Shown here piece after piece: positions 51,100 through 63,900 of a stretch of 64,000 bases of DNA. Where the stretch lies: contig RPFO01000648.1 of NCBI GenBank assembly GCA_009746045.1, positions 1-64,000 of the forward strand, read 5' to 3'. The DNA is from Mesostigma viride (taxonomy: Eukaryota; Streptophyta; Mesostigmatophyceae; Mesostigmatales; Mesostigmataceae). Positions within the stretch are counted from its first letter, which is position 1. Every line of letters starts with the position of its first letter. The notes beneath the pieces are model-generated. The model was not told the DNA's origin. It did not search any database and saw only the letters and a program-made list of their open reading frames with translations. The translations under genes were made by a program, and so were the position numbers.

Positions 51100-52270
51100 C
51101 AGCAGCTGGACCTTTGGTACTCCTCCCAGTCTCGGCTGCTTGGTCAGTGCCCCCCAGCCCCCCGCGCAGATCTGGCCCGTTGGCAGCCGCCGGCCCGTCC
51201 GGCGGCGGCGGCGGGTGCCCCGGCCCCGCCCACCGGCCACCCGCCGCCGCCGTATTAAAGACTACGCGTAACCCCCTCCATTAATCGATCGGAGACCCTG
51301 GCCGACCCTGACGAGCTAGCTGCCGCCATTCACGGAGACCGAGGTACGCACCGCAGCCCGCCAGCTCCGCTTCTACGCTGCCGTTGGTCCCGACCAGCTT
51401 CCCGCACCGGTGGTTAAACTGGCGGCGCTCACGCAGTTTCTGTTTGACGTCTGCAACCGGCCTATGGTGGCTGATGCCCCGGGGCATAGGGGGGCCCACC
51501 TATCCCTGAATGGCAGCACAGCTTCCCCGGGTGATGCTCTACAAAAACAAAGGCTCTCCTGACGACCCCGCCAACTACCGAGGAGTCTGCATCCAGTAAG
51601 TAAGTAAGTAAGTACTTGCGTGTCATACGCAAAGGCATGCCACGGAGTACTATGCTAATCTCATTAGAAAAATAATTACACAAAAGTTTAGACAAATTTA
51701 TCGTCTGCATCATCCCCCAACCGTTAAGCACTAGATGGGGATGTAATCCTCATCCGAGCTGTCCTCTACTGTAATGGCAGACGAGGCGGTAGTGTAGCGG
51801 CTATCCTCAGGACCAATAACCTCCACCTGCGGACTTCTACCCTGGCTAGCAACTGCATCCAGCAGACGGCACGGCGCTCAAGTAATTGTTCATGCGCATG
51901 ATCCTTGACCGCCTTCGTTCTGCTCTCGACCGTTACTTGGGGGAAAGCCAACTGGGGTTCTGGCCTGATCGCAACACCGTCATGCCGGCCATCTTCGTCG
52001 CGCGCCGCCTCACTAGAAGAGTTCGCACTGAGCTCGGTTGCGTATTATTATACATGTACTATCAAGAAGAGGCGGAAGACGATTGTCCAGACTCACACGC
52101 CAGCCCCTGTGGGCAAGCCCCCTTGCCCCAGGAGGAACTGGGGCGCTTTGCTGAGTAGAGTACGAGTTAGGGCCCTAAATACTCTACTCAGCAAAGCGCC
52201 CGGTTTTCTAGATTAGCTTAGAGTTAGCTTAGTCCGGTTTCGCCCACCTCCATGGATCCATCCAGCAAGG
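51100..52270 (+). pseudogene. LINE RT fragment interrupted by another LINE tail
   Basis: QQLDLWYSSQSRLLGQ, then LPPFTETEVRTAARQLRFYA, AVGPDQLPAPVVKLAALTQF and MLYKNKGSPDDPANYRGVCI match the RT N-terminal part seen at 29380-29820. An insertion splits it at 51597-51852. It resumes with FMRMILDRLRSALDRYLGES and AIFVARRL. Then an abrupt junction (about 52030) leads to the C-terminus KRRKTIVQTHTPAPVGKPPC of the other family. It has several stops and shifts. A 22-base inverted repeat closes it at 52141-52201. Confidence 0.75.
51597..51852 (-). mobile_element. Truncated TTAC-family LINE with 10-bp target duplication
   Basis: CTGCATCCAG occurs at 51587-51596 and at 51853-51862. Between them, on the minus strand, lie the last codons (EDSSDEDYIPI-like), the 3' UTR, the stem-loop with GTACTTGCGTGTCATACGC, and TAAG tail units. 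Confidence 0.9.
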
Positions 52271-53055
52271 GGATATGTGCTACATGCTCTCCCAAAGGAG
52301 TCATGTACGTTATAATTTAATTATATATTTAATTACTACTATGTATTTAATTATTAATTATCATTAATTTAATTTAATGTACTATCACGTATACTATACG
52401 CAATACGTACGGTGCCCAATATGCCAATGATGCAACCTCCCCTGTATTGTTGATAATACTAGTCACCTAGCTAGACGGTGGGCCCGGATACATCTTGCGT
52501 GACATCATCAGTTCGGCCGGGCCGCCGTGTGAGTTCGAGCCTAAACTGACCGGGAGTGTCTAGCAGTGAGCACCATTGCGCTGTGATCGCTCTCCCACCT
52601 GGCGTTTACGAGGAAATACCTGCAAACGGAAAACCACCGAGAAGCTAGGTCTAGCTAGTCAGTCAAATGTTACACACGTAATGTAATTGAGGACGTTAGC
52701 CATGCCACATTTCCAAACGTTCAATTAAAACAGTGTGCACACCATGTAGCTGCGGAATCGTGCAAGCCAGAGGTCCTAGTTCGAATCCTTCTTCGCGCTC
52801 GATCAGACTTGAACTTTTGTGTTTTTTGCGTCCCGGCGCTCGGCAGCAAACAGTTTACTACATTTGTTGTTATAATTGCCTCGACAATGTACCGCCGGCC
52901 TGGGGGGTCGTTTAGGTCCCTAGTATTGGAACCCACGCCGACTGACCGGTAGATGCACAGTCAACATGCCTAATTATATGACTGCAATTGATGATATTGT
53001 TAGTAGGGTACGACGTACTGGCAAATATTTTTATGGATACTTCAGAGCCACAGTA
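52271..53055. other. Retroposon tails and older repeat, no gene
   Basis: 52283-52310 holds a CTCTCCCAAAGGAGTCATG tag with an AT-rich tail to about 52380. 52470-52720 matches the repeat at 30995-31230. 52745-52800 has a B-box-like GTTCGAATCC, but no tRNA fold closes. Confidence 0.55.
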
Positions 53056-53057
53056 GC

Positions 53058-53690
53058 AATTAATTAATCAATTAGGAACATAACTCCGTTGGTAGTATAC
53101 TTTAATTTAAATGTATCACATATCCCAGAGAAGGGGCATATGGCTTTTAATACATTCTAAGCTACTTCCTGCAAGGGTGGGAATGTAAACGACACTTGCT
53201 CGAGCTGCATGCACCAGGGCGCCTGCACCCCCATGATCTATCAAGCTATACCCAGCTAAGGGGAGCCTGTCATGGGGAGGGATTCAAGATCAACATGGCT
53301 ATACAAGAGCTAGGCCGGCATGGCTTCTCAGCAGAGAGTGACTCTCTGTATAGGCAGGGCCGTGAGCTAATTCTTAATGCATCGTCCACGGGGGGTCCCA
53401 TTATAGGCAGGGCGTGGCTACATCCATGGCCATTATGGGCGCACATGCGCTGGGGCCGCGTGGTAGGCGAAGCCTTACTAATCTACACTACTACTGCTAT
53501 ATTCCCTAGACCGGCTGGGGGTCAGGCCTGCCAAGGCTTGTGGTCGACGTGGATGACGTCCCGGCCCCGCCAGTATACCGGTTTCCCCCCTGCGCTTTGC
53601 CGGATCTGGAGGTAGGTCGGCCATAGCTCGCGTCGCCGTTGTTGACTTGTTGCTCAGTGGGCCAGGGTCAAGTCGTCGTCCAGCGTGAAG
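53058..53690 (-). pseudogene. ORF1-family retroposon 3' end
   Basis: On the minus strand the codons for FTLDDDLTLAH, RRRELWPTYLQIRQS and VIHVDHKPWQ lie at 53690-53540. They are followed by the same 3' UTR as at 50226-50880 and by the ACATAACTCCGTTGG tag and TTAA tail at the left end. It is truncated at 53690, where a TAAG tail of another copy begins. Confidence 0.75.
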
Positions 53691-53691
53691 T

Positions 53692-54050
<359 letters not shown>

Positions 54051-54540
54051 AGTGAGTCTCCGTGAAGTGAGTCCTCGAGAGCTTCTTGCGGTTTTTGAGA
54101 AACAACAGCTTGTCCGCCATGTACTTAAAGGTGAGGAGCACGGGTGCCGGGCAAGCCTTACCCCGCGCGCGGGGGAGGCGGACAGCCAACATCCGCAGCA
54201 GCCTCACCAGCCATGTGCATGGGGGCAAGAATGTCGCGCTTAAATGCCGTGAGAAGAGTCGTCGAGGTCTCACCTTCCGCCGGGCTGGCCAGCAGAATTC
54301 TGAAAACCATTTGCGTTCAGTGCCGGTCCGCGGAAAACGCGATCTGCAAATGAATCCAGGCCGGAATCGAACTGGGGACCTCTCGCACCCACTTTTGCTG
54401 ACTATAGGGCGGACGTCTCCTGATCCTAAGGCATCGCCAGCTGACACCTACAGTCCAACCGCAAAAGTTCTCCTTTCCAGCAGAACATGGCTGGCTTACT
54501 TAGGTCACGAGGCTGCGCCCTGGCACTGATCGATACTCAC
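54051..54540 (-). pseudogene. ORF1 fragment plus tRNA-like sequence
   Basis: 54070-54270 on the minus strand encodes MLAVRLPRARGKACPAPVLL and FKYMADKLLFLKNRKKL, the ORF1 domain. Upstream on that strand, 54345-54450 contains CAGTTCGATTCC, close to a tRNA B box, preceded about 60 bases earlier by TTAGGATCAGGAG, vaguely A-box-like. This could be a tRNA-derived 5' part of a SINE, but the stems do not close well. Confidence 0.45.
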
Positions 54541-55430
54541 TCGAAGAAATTAAAAAATTAAATTAAATTAAATTATAACATGCCTCCGTTGGGAGATCAT
54601 GTAGCACATATTCCTTGATGGATGGGTGGGGTCCTTCTTGAGGCATTTAAGCGCGACATTCTTGCCCCCATGCTACTCACTGGTGAGCTGGACATGTCGG
54701 CTGTCCGCCTCCCCCGCGCGCGGGGGAAGGCTGGCCCGGCACCCGTGCTCCTCACCTTTAAGTACATGGCGGACAAACTGTCGTTCCTTAAATGCCGCAA
54801 GAAGCTCTCGAGGACTCGCTTCACGCTGGACGACGACTTGACCCTGGCCCAGCAACAGCGGCGACGCGAGCTATGGCCGACCTACCTTCAGCTCCGGCAC
54901 AGCGCAGGGGGGAAGCCGGTATACTGGAGGGGGGCGGTCATCCACGTTGACCACAAGCCCTGGCAGCCCCCTCCTGCCACCCCAGACTAGGGAATTCATA
55001 CCAGTAGTGTAGATTAGTCAGGCTTAGCCTAGCATGTGGCCCACGCGCATGTGCGCCCATAATGGCCCCCATGGATGTTGTCTACAGAATTTAGCCAAGC
55101 CCTGCCTATAACGGGACCCCCATGGATGTTGCATTAAGAATTTCGCCATGCTATGCCATGCAGAGAGATGCTCTCTGTAGAGAAGCCATGTCCTAGCTCT
55201 TGTATAGCCATGATGATCTTCCCCACCTATGACAGGCTCCCCTTCGCTGGGTGTTGCCTGAAACTCTGGGTGGTGCAGGTGCCCTAGTGCACCTAGAGCA
55301 AGTGTTGTTTACATTCCCACCCTTGCAGGAAGTAGCTTAGAATGTATGATAGGCCATATGCCCCTTCTCTGCGCTATGTGCTACATATACTCCCAATGGA
55401 GTTATGTTACAATTCAATTCAATTCAATTC
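54541..55430 (+). pseudogene. ORF1-family retroposon with intact C-terminal frame
   Basis: A short minus-strand LINE tail (AAATT repeats and ACATGCCTCCG stem-loop, 54548-54635) is followed on the plus strand by EAFKRDILAPMLLTGELDM, ADKLSFLKCRKKLSRTRF, LDDDLTLAQQQRRRELWPTY, GGKPVYWRGAVIHVDHKPWQ and a stop at 54990. This is the best-preserved copy of the ORF1 C-terminal domain here. The 3' UTR runs to the ACTCCCAATGGAGTTATG stem-loop at 55390 and AATTC repeats to about 55430. It is truncated upstream of the domain. Confidence 0.75.
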
Positions 55431-55434
55431 AATG

Positions 55435-55680
55435 GGTGGGGTGGGGGGAGCCGCGTAATCGAACTAACCTAACGCTAATCTAGCTGGTCTAGAAAAATCC
55501 TAACTACCCTACTCATCAAAACGCCTCCTCCGCTTGGGGGGAGGTGGTTTGCCCACAGGGTCGGGCGAGTGAGCCTTGACAATCCTCTTCCACTGGGTCT
55601 TGTTCTGCATGGCAGTCCAAAGAAGGAATAGTGCCCTTTTCTCGAAGAAATAGTGCCCTTTTTTAGTACAGAAAAGATTG
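55435..55680 (-). pseudogene. LINE C-terminus (GKPPPPKRRR family)
   Basis: On the minus strand LLWTAMQNKTQWKRIVKAHS and PVGKPPPPKRRRRFDE-stop are followed by the family's 3' UTR. It abuts the AATTC tail of the plus-strand copy, again 3' end to 3' end. Confidence 0.7.
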
Positions 55681-55867
55681 CACGACCTACTCTCGAGACC
55701 CGCGGCGGCTGCCAGTGCTCCGCATCCGCACATAATTGACTAGGAGACTGAACATGCCTGGCAGCCAGGGCTGCTATCTGCGACAGGGCTGACCGGCTCC
55801 CCTGCATTGCGGCATTGGGTTTGCATGGCACTGAATTATCTCGATCCCTACAGCTCCCGGCCTATAG

Positions 55868-56285
<418 letters not shown>

Positions 56286-56360
56286 GAATGGTTCCGTGGC
56301 ATGCCCATGCGCATGACACGCAAGTACTTACTTACTTACTTACTTACTTACTCTCTTATG
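56286..56360 (+). repeat. TTAC-family LINE 3' tag
   Basis: TTCCGTGGCATGCCCATGCGC then ATGACACGCAAGTAC and TTAC repeats. Only the stem-loop and tail remain. Confidence 0.8.
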
Positions 56361-56439
56361 CAGACGAGAGAAGGGCCGGGGTGTCCCCGATGCCTCCTTC
56401 CTGTGCATCAAACAGGGATGAAATGTACCTACTCAATTA

Positions 56440-56850
56440 AGTAATTAATTAATTAATAGACACGTGACTGCGTCACGTGAGCATAAGTCCTCAGCATGGG
56501 AGGGGAACATGGGATGGAATGGATGGTATAAGCTATCTAGGTCCTAGTTACAGGGGTGTGGGCACCGCGGCCCGAATCGCTATGAATGCCATACTTGGTC
56601 ACACGCGGAGCCCCCACAGGCTTGGGGGTGGTCTCCTTCATCACTACTTGCCATCTATCCTTGCGCACCATCTGCCTCCATATTACAGACAAACCAGGAG
56701 GCTCAGCCCGGGTGTGATCCCGTCACGTCTAGTGTAGCACATGTCCATGCCGAGTCTATCACGAAAAGTCCACGGGTGGCGGCCCTGCCGCGCGCGGCCG
56801 GGGGCACGCCAGGTGAGGACATATCGCCCAGGCTGGGCGGGCTTGGTACC
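56440..56850 (-). pseudogene. LINE 3' end (CACGTGAC-tag family)
   Basis: TTAA repeats, then the CACGTGACTGCGTCACGTG stem-loop at the left end. On the minus strand AGACCACCCCCAAGCCTGT and the NPVTRT-like end of the reading frame match 27420-27550. It is truncated at about 56850. Confidence 0.75.
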
Positions 56851-57059
56851 TACTCAAAAGTCATGGTATCCCGTGACTCTCCCAACGGAGGCGCGTCTAA
56901 ATGATAGAATGCAAACGATCTTCGTCTACTTTAAACTTTTGTGTGTCGGTGTTTTTTAATGAGAGTTAGTACTAGTCGTGATATGCATGCCTCTGCGCAT
57001 GCCACCGAAGTACTTACAGGGAACGGAAGGTAGATCGACTTCAGTCTCAGTTGTTAGTC

Positions 57060-57598
57060 CCAAACACTACGGGCTGCCATCATCACTGCCCATTGATTAA
57101 TTAATTAGTAGACACGTGACTGCGTCACGCGAGTATAAGTCCTCAGTGGGAGGGGAACATGGGATGGGATGGGATGGAATGGATGATGTAAGCTATCTAG
57201 GTCCTAGTTACAGGGTTGCCGGGGCTCCGCGGCCCGAATCGCCATTGGCCAGGTAAGAACTCGGCAGCTTCCTCGGCAGAAAAGGCCTCCTCGCGGGGAT
57301 CCATGGCGGGGTCGCTGTTCGGCGGAGCGGTGGAGTGGAGCTGCTGGATGCTGACAGTGGCGTCCGGCATAGCGTGTGAGGGGGTTTCCAATGAAGCCAT
57401 GGCGTCATCAGCAATTAGGTGGTGCAGGGCCGCGGACGCTTGCGATTGTCGGGATGAGTCGTATTCCGCCATATCGAGCTGAAAAAGATCGATATTTGCT
57501 GGGCAGGGCGGTGCCGGTATCTTCGGAAATATTGAGCGACAGCTGCAGAAAATGATATCAGCGTGTTCGTCTTCAAAAGACGAGTCTAATGGAACCAA
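57060..57598 (-). pseudogene. Deletion-derived retroposon with a 133-codon frame
   Basis: On the minus strand a frame from 57598 reads MAEYDSSRQSQASAALHHL, SIQQLHSTAPPNSDPAMD and EEAAEFLPGQWRFGPRS, then joins NPVTRT-stop, the last codons of the CACGTGAC-tag LINE. The 3' UTR, stem-loop (57109-57133) and TTAA tail follow. It looks like an element start fused to its end by internal deletion; the first 110 codons may therefore show the otherwise unseen N-terminus of this LINE family. Confidence 0.5.
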
Positions 57599-57599
57599 C

Positions 57600-57947
57600 C
57601 CGATGAACTTTCATGGCCGGAGTCAAAAGTTATGAGCATTCTCGTATTTTGCAGTCCGTCACCGAATCATACTATGGCCTCATGTTGTCATGGGGTTGTG
57701 TCATCACTGCCCATGTCTGCCAATAATATACAATTTCAGCATATTCACTGGCTTCCTTGCACAAGCAACAAGGGAGACCTCCCCGGACAGGACCTCAATT
57801 AGCTCCCGACAAGCCCTCCACAATCCAATATGATTGAACAGGCTCCAACATCGTTAGAAGCCAACCCCCTTTGGGGTCCGTCCGACGCCATATCTTTGCA
57901 GGCTTCCCGCTCCATGACTCCCCGGCAGGGCCTCCCCCCATAAGAGT
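57600..57947. other. Gene-free stretch, 3' flank of the next minus-strand gene
   Basis: No frame or repeat that I can support. A poly(A) signal for the gene ending at 57948 is not obvious: ATTCAAT-like words only. Confidence 0.5.
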
Positions 57948-60900
57948 TTAATGACTGCCCGACAGCGCCTTGAGCAGCCCCTCGTCATCATGCACGTTGT
58001 TCCACACGCGCAGCGTGTGGAACAGCATCTGCAGGGTGGCACTCAGCTGGTACGCCAAGTCCACGTGCTCCTGCTCGTCCACGTCGGGGCTCATCCGCTC
58101 CGCCCGTGACCGGACGGCCGCACCGCCCTTGCCGCCCCCCGGCTCTACGCCGACCCCCTTGCCCCCCTTGTGCTTCCGGAAATGGCCCGCGTAGTAGTCG
58201 TACAGCGCGCGCCCCAGGGGCATCCCTGGGAGCACGTGGTCCGCCAGGTGGTCAGCCACGTGGGACACCGAATGAGAATCATGCTCGTGGCCGCCATGAC
58301 CATGCGGGTGATGCCTACTAGCATCTGCATGATGGTCCCCATGGTGGCCGGGGGAGTGGGCTCCCGCCCCTTCATGGCCAGGGGGAGGGCCGGAACCGAT
58401 GCCCGCGGCAGCGAGCTTGCCGCGCAGCTCCTCGATTGTGATGGGTGCCAGGAGTGCGGACAGCCGCGCGAGCGCCTCCAGGAAATCAAAGTAGTTGGCG
58501 GCGGGCGGATCGAGCAAGGTTCGATCCCCTGCCTCGTCGGCCGTGTACATGCAGGACCAGGCGAGGCATAGCTGGGCGTCGCGCTTGGACAGGCCCGTCT
58601 GGGTGCCGCCGGTGGTGGACAGGGAGGCGGCGGCAGGCGAGGGCTTGTTGGTGGCGGTGGCTGGGCTGATCAGGCGTGCGTGGGCAAGAAGCTTCATCCA
58701 TCCGTCCATAGACATGGTGCGCACGGGCCGCATATTGACGTCATTGATGGTGCCATCTGGAGATGCCGAGGCAGAAGTTACCGGGGAGCAGGAAGCCACG
58801 AGGCAGAAACCAGGGGCCAGGAAGGCATGAGGCGGAAAAGAACGAGGAAACCGTAAAGGAGCATCGTCACGAGCTATTACAGGCAAATGAGAAGCTTGAA
58901 GTTTGCTTTGAAGCTTGCCTTTAAGTCACAAGCATTGTTGTGGTCATGGGCAAGCCACGAAACAAGGGAGGACCAGGAAGCCAAAGGAATAGGATCCGGA
59001 GGTACATGAGGAACACGCATGCAGAACACCGCCACGAGCATTGTCATGAGGAAGCTGTGAGGCAGGACATGAGTTGATGAGCCACCATCGAGGCTAGAAC
59101 TAGGGAAAACCCTTGTCAACCCCCCTTATAGAATCAGCAGAGGCTGGGGTGGAAGAAGCGAGAGGGGTCACGACGAGGGGACAATAGGAAGCGAGTGTTT
59201 TTTATAGTGACTACTATTATACTAAAAGTGCTTGTTGGAGTCATGAGCCATGAATATGAGAACTTATTAGAGATCTGGTTGGAGTGACGAGTAAGGAATA
59301 GGGGAACTTAGTACAGTGCTGGTTGGAGTCACGATTGAGGAATGGGGGAACCAGCTAGGAACAATGCCAAGGTGTGAAAAAGACAAAAAAGGGGGAAAAC
59401 CAACAGACAGGGCTTGTGACCGAGGGGAGGAGAGGCAATGTCTTATTCATGAGGCGAAAGAGGGAAGAATAAGTGCTATCGGATTGGGCTTGATGACCGA
59501 GGTGGGGGGAAGGGGTAGATCCTACCAACGAGAAGAGCTGGCTGACTCAATGCTACACTACTTCTAGCAAGTGAAGAAATGTGCTTCACAGGAGAGCAGC
59601 CGGCTTTTGCTACACACTTGGACTGGCAACCTCGAACAGCTGCACGAGATAGGCGACTATAAATTCCTTCCCCGCATTTCTTGACCTAAGGCCACCCACT
59701 GACTTAAGGCCACCCACCTCGGTAGCAATTGCCAGTTTTACACCGCCCACCTTACCAGGAGTCCCAAAAATCGTCACGCCGCCCACCACGGTAGCTTGGT
59801 GGCAGTTGCCATCATGTCACCACTCACCTTGGTAGCATGGTGGCATTCGCCCTCATGTCACCACTCACCTTGGTAGGAGGCGAACACGCCCTCCAGCAGC
59901 TGCGTGTGGCGTTTGATCACCCCGTGGACGGGGCCGCTGTAGAACCTGTGGGGGGATAGTGAACATGTGGGTGGGCACGAGACCGGGATGGGGGGTGAGA
60001 TCCATGGGGGGAAGTTGGCAGGAGAATTTGGGGGGGGGGGGGGGGGGGAGAGAGGGGGTGGGTGGGAAGGCAGGGAGGGAGAGGGGAGGGGGAGGGGCAT
60101 TATGTCCAGAGCCCGGGAGGGGTGGAGGGGTGGGGACCGGGGTGGGTGGGTTGGGGTGGGGGGTGGGCGGGAAATAAACACGAGTCCAGAGCCCCAGGGC
60201 AGGGAAGGGGGGAAGAGATATATTCCAAAGAATGACTCATTAATAAGCCCAAAACAGGGTCGGGGAAGGGACCATAGCCAAGGCTGACCAACTGGTACCT
60301 CGAGATGCACACAAACAGCTATATTTTGCCCATTGACATACAGATAAAGTAGGTGTCAAGGGGCTGCAAGAACACGGCTGTTAACGAATGATTTCCTGCT
60401 GTAACCTGTCCAACGCCCCCCGTACCTCTCCCGCCGAAACTTGTCGGGTTCCACGAAGCTGTCCGCCGGCATGATGCGCACGTTGACGTTGTTCCTCATC
60501 AGCAGATCAAGCGCCTCTGCAAGAGGGGGGCGGGGGGGGGGGGGGGGGGCACGAGGACATGCGTAGGGAAGTAGGGGGTTCGGGATAGTGATGCGGCTCT
60601 TCATCCATTGGTTGAGCACCTTTGCGCAAGGGGCGGTTCAGGCTGAGAGGGAAAGGTGCAAGGGGTATGGGGATTTAGGGGGAAAGCATAACATGCCGGG
60701 AAGTGGGGGTTCGGCACATCCATGGGACTCCTCGTCAGCTGCTTCAGCGCCTTTGCACAAGAGCCGGGCTGGTGAGTCAGGATGTGCGCAGGCGCGAGGG
60801 GGGCTAGGGACAGTGGCAGTACCCTTCATCAGCTGGTCCCATCGTGTCGGCACGAGGGGGTTTGCGCAATGCACGGGGATGTGAGCAGGGAGGATGGGGC

Positions 60901-63900
60901 TCAGGGCGAGGAGTAACGGTGCAGGGAAGCGGACGCATTAGGGTAAGGAGGAAATGCGCAGGCATAATGTTGCGAGGCAGCAAGGCAGAATAGTGGGAAT
61001 GCTCACCCATTGCCCCAACGATCAGCAAGAAGGCATGACTCACAAGACAACCAAAAGGGGGAAACTGACTCCCCGCCGAGACAAGGAGGAGGGTCCAACG
61101 AGAAGAAAAGAGAAGAACTCACTGGCAGTCACTGGCAGCCAAGGCAAGAAAGAGGGTGCAGCTCGGAAAAGCACCAGAGGCCGCCTACTGGCGGCAATCA
61201 CAGTCATGCCACTTCTCCCAATGGCATACCTGGCGTTTTAGAAAAGGAAACTAAGCAACAATAAAAGCTTAAGTCTTAGGAAAGGACAGGAAAGGAAGTA
61301 ATAGTTTAAAGGCTCACTTAACTAATCTTGTGTCAATGAACTATTATTCTGTTAACTAATCTTGTGTCAATGAACTATTATTCTGTTAACTAATCTTGTG
61401 TCAATGAACTATTATTCTGTTAACTAATCTTGTGTCAATGAACTATTATTCTGTTGACTAATCTTGTGTCAATGAACTATTATTCTGTTAACTAATCTTG
61501 TGTCAATGAACTATTATTCTGCTAACCATAGAACTCCAGGGTACCCAGCACCTAGCTCTGATGGCTACCCTTCCATCTTACTATGAAGAAATTATGTTCA
61601 AGGAACCACGATTGTCACTTAACTAATACTATCTAATTAACAAGGCAAGGGGTCAATCGACTCACCCGCCGCCATCGCGTCCACCCCCCGCACGAGCTTC
61701 TTGTACGTGCTCCCTGCAGCGCTCGCCAGTGCGCCCGCCCCCACCCGCTTCTTGTCGGGCCCGCCGTATTTGGCCATCGCCACCAGGATGACCGCCGCGA
61801 AGAACTCGGGCCGACCCATCGTCTTCTGCTCCATGGTGAGCTTCCTCGGAGCGCCGCTGGTGCTGCGCCGCGGGCCAGCGCCACCCAACCCCCCACCCCC
61901 ACCACTGGCATCCGGACCTCCACTGACGCTGCGCCGGGGCCCTCCCCTGATGCCACCAGTAATGCCGACATCTGCCCCCCCAGCGAGGCCACTTCCGCCG
62001 ACGCTGCGCCGTCCGCCGGGCCCCCCGACACTGCTGCTGTTGTTGTTGGTGGCAGATGCAGCGGCGCCGGTGCCACCGCTGCCAGCAGAGACGGAGGACC
62101 TGGCTCCCCCAGTCGTCGGCGGCGCGAGGTCCGGCGTGGTCAGCTTGAAAAAGAGGATGTCCAAGTCGGACCGCTTGCAGGCGCGGGACTCGGGGCCCTC
62201 GGGGATGCTTCCGTCCTTGGCAAACTGCTGCCACCCTGGCAGGTGGACGCGGAACGGCTCGCAGGGCGCGTCGAAGATCGAGTAGAACGTGAACACGTGG
62301 GAAAGGGGGCGGTGGTGCTCCACGAATACGCGTTTGAGGGCCGAGAGGTTGCTGGCGCCTGCAAGGGCGCCACCACCGCCAGCATTATTGCTGCTGGCGT
62401 TGTTGCTGTTGTTGTTATTGGCGCCAGCAGTGCCACCGGAGGCAGTGTTGTTGCTGCTGGCGCCGGCGCCCATGAGGGTATCTATTAATAGCGGCACGCG
62501 CGTGGTGGCCAGCCGCCAGTCCTGCTCCGCCATGTGGTGGTACGCGGCCGCTGTCTCGAAGAAGGTGCGCGCAAAGCACGTGAACTGACGGGGGGCGAAC
62601 AGGGACAGGCCTGGAGAAGGGGCATGGCACAGAGACAACATGTTTGGCAGACGTTTGGGAACAGGCAGCATTGGTGAACATAATGATTATTGAAATAGAC
62701 AGGTATAAACAGGCAACGCGTGGGCAGTGGTATGAACTATGATAGGCAGGAATAAACTGGAGGCAGGGAGGGAAGGGGGGAAGAGTCAGGCATAGTGAAA
62801 AAAGGAGGAAAATGGACACACTCTGCTCACGCTCCATTACAGAACCAAATAAAGCAATGACCAATTTTAGAACCAGATAGAAAGGGCCAAGTACTTTAAC
62901 TGGACACTAAACCAGGTGGAAACACAACTAACAGCTAGTCTAATCCCCCGTGTTACAGTGTGAAGTGGGACAAAAGTTTATTATTGACATACTTCTACTA
63001 CTAGTGTATATTAATCGCAAAAACAATCTTGGAGTAGAGGCTTCCCAGACACTTTAACTAGCAGTAGCTTACGGGAGACACAGTTTTCAGGTCAAGGATC
63101 ATGTGATCGGATACAGAGCACGAATGAGGGCTTTGCCGCTGGTGGCTCCAAATCAGCTACACAGATTGACCACGTAGAATTCAACCAAGCAGATTGATCA
63201 TGGGCTGAACAGGGGCGAGCTGGGATCGTCAATAGTACGACGAAATAAGCACGCCGCTTTGTGCTGCACAAGGCCACTAACCAATGGCACAACACATTAT
63301 TCTTGGGGTCCCCTTGAGACGCCGAGGAACAACCTGTTCGGCGTGGGCTCCCCTTGCCCTATTACAGACCTAGAAGTATTGCATGTGTAAGGTAAAACCG
63401 GACCCACATGTAGACTGAGAGCGTACTGTATATTGTGTTCATTAAAACATAACAACGAGGCTTGAATATGGACGGCTTCCCGCGCCCCTCTACAAACCTA
63501 TACAGACACATACGTCTTTCATACATGTACGCAAATATATATATTATACAGCACCACCCACCGATGGCAAATGATGGCTTGGGCAAGGGCAGCTCCTCCG
63601 TCAACACCAGGCGCTCATAGGCTATGTACGTTTCATAATGAATTTCAGCGATCATGCTTGTAGTCTTGAATCATGCTATCCATCATCTTACCCACCGATG
63701 GCAAAGGAGGACTTGGGCACGGGCGGCTCCTCGGGCATCGGCTCCCTCTCTGGGTTCCTCACATGGGTCCCTGGGTGCTCCTCCACTTTTGGGTTCTGCG
63801 CCTGCTCCTTGACCTCCACCGGCTCCAGCCCCTCCAGCCGCAGGTTCAGGTGCACCATCTGGAGCTGGCCGTGGAACGGGCACAGCGCCGCTCCCTCCCA

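Noticed and set aside
52745-52805. A tRNA gene (GTTCGAATCC)
   Set aside because: The T stem does not pair and no acceptor or anticodon stem closes. It lies in a dispersed repeat.
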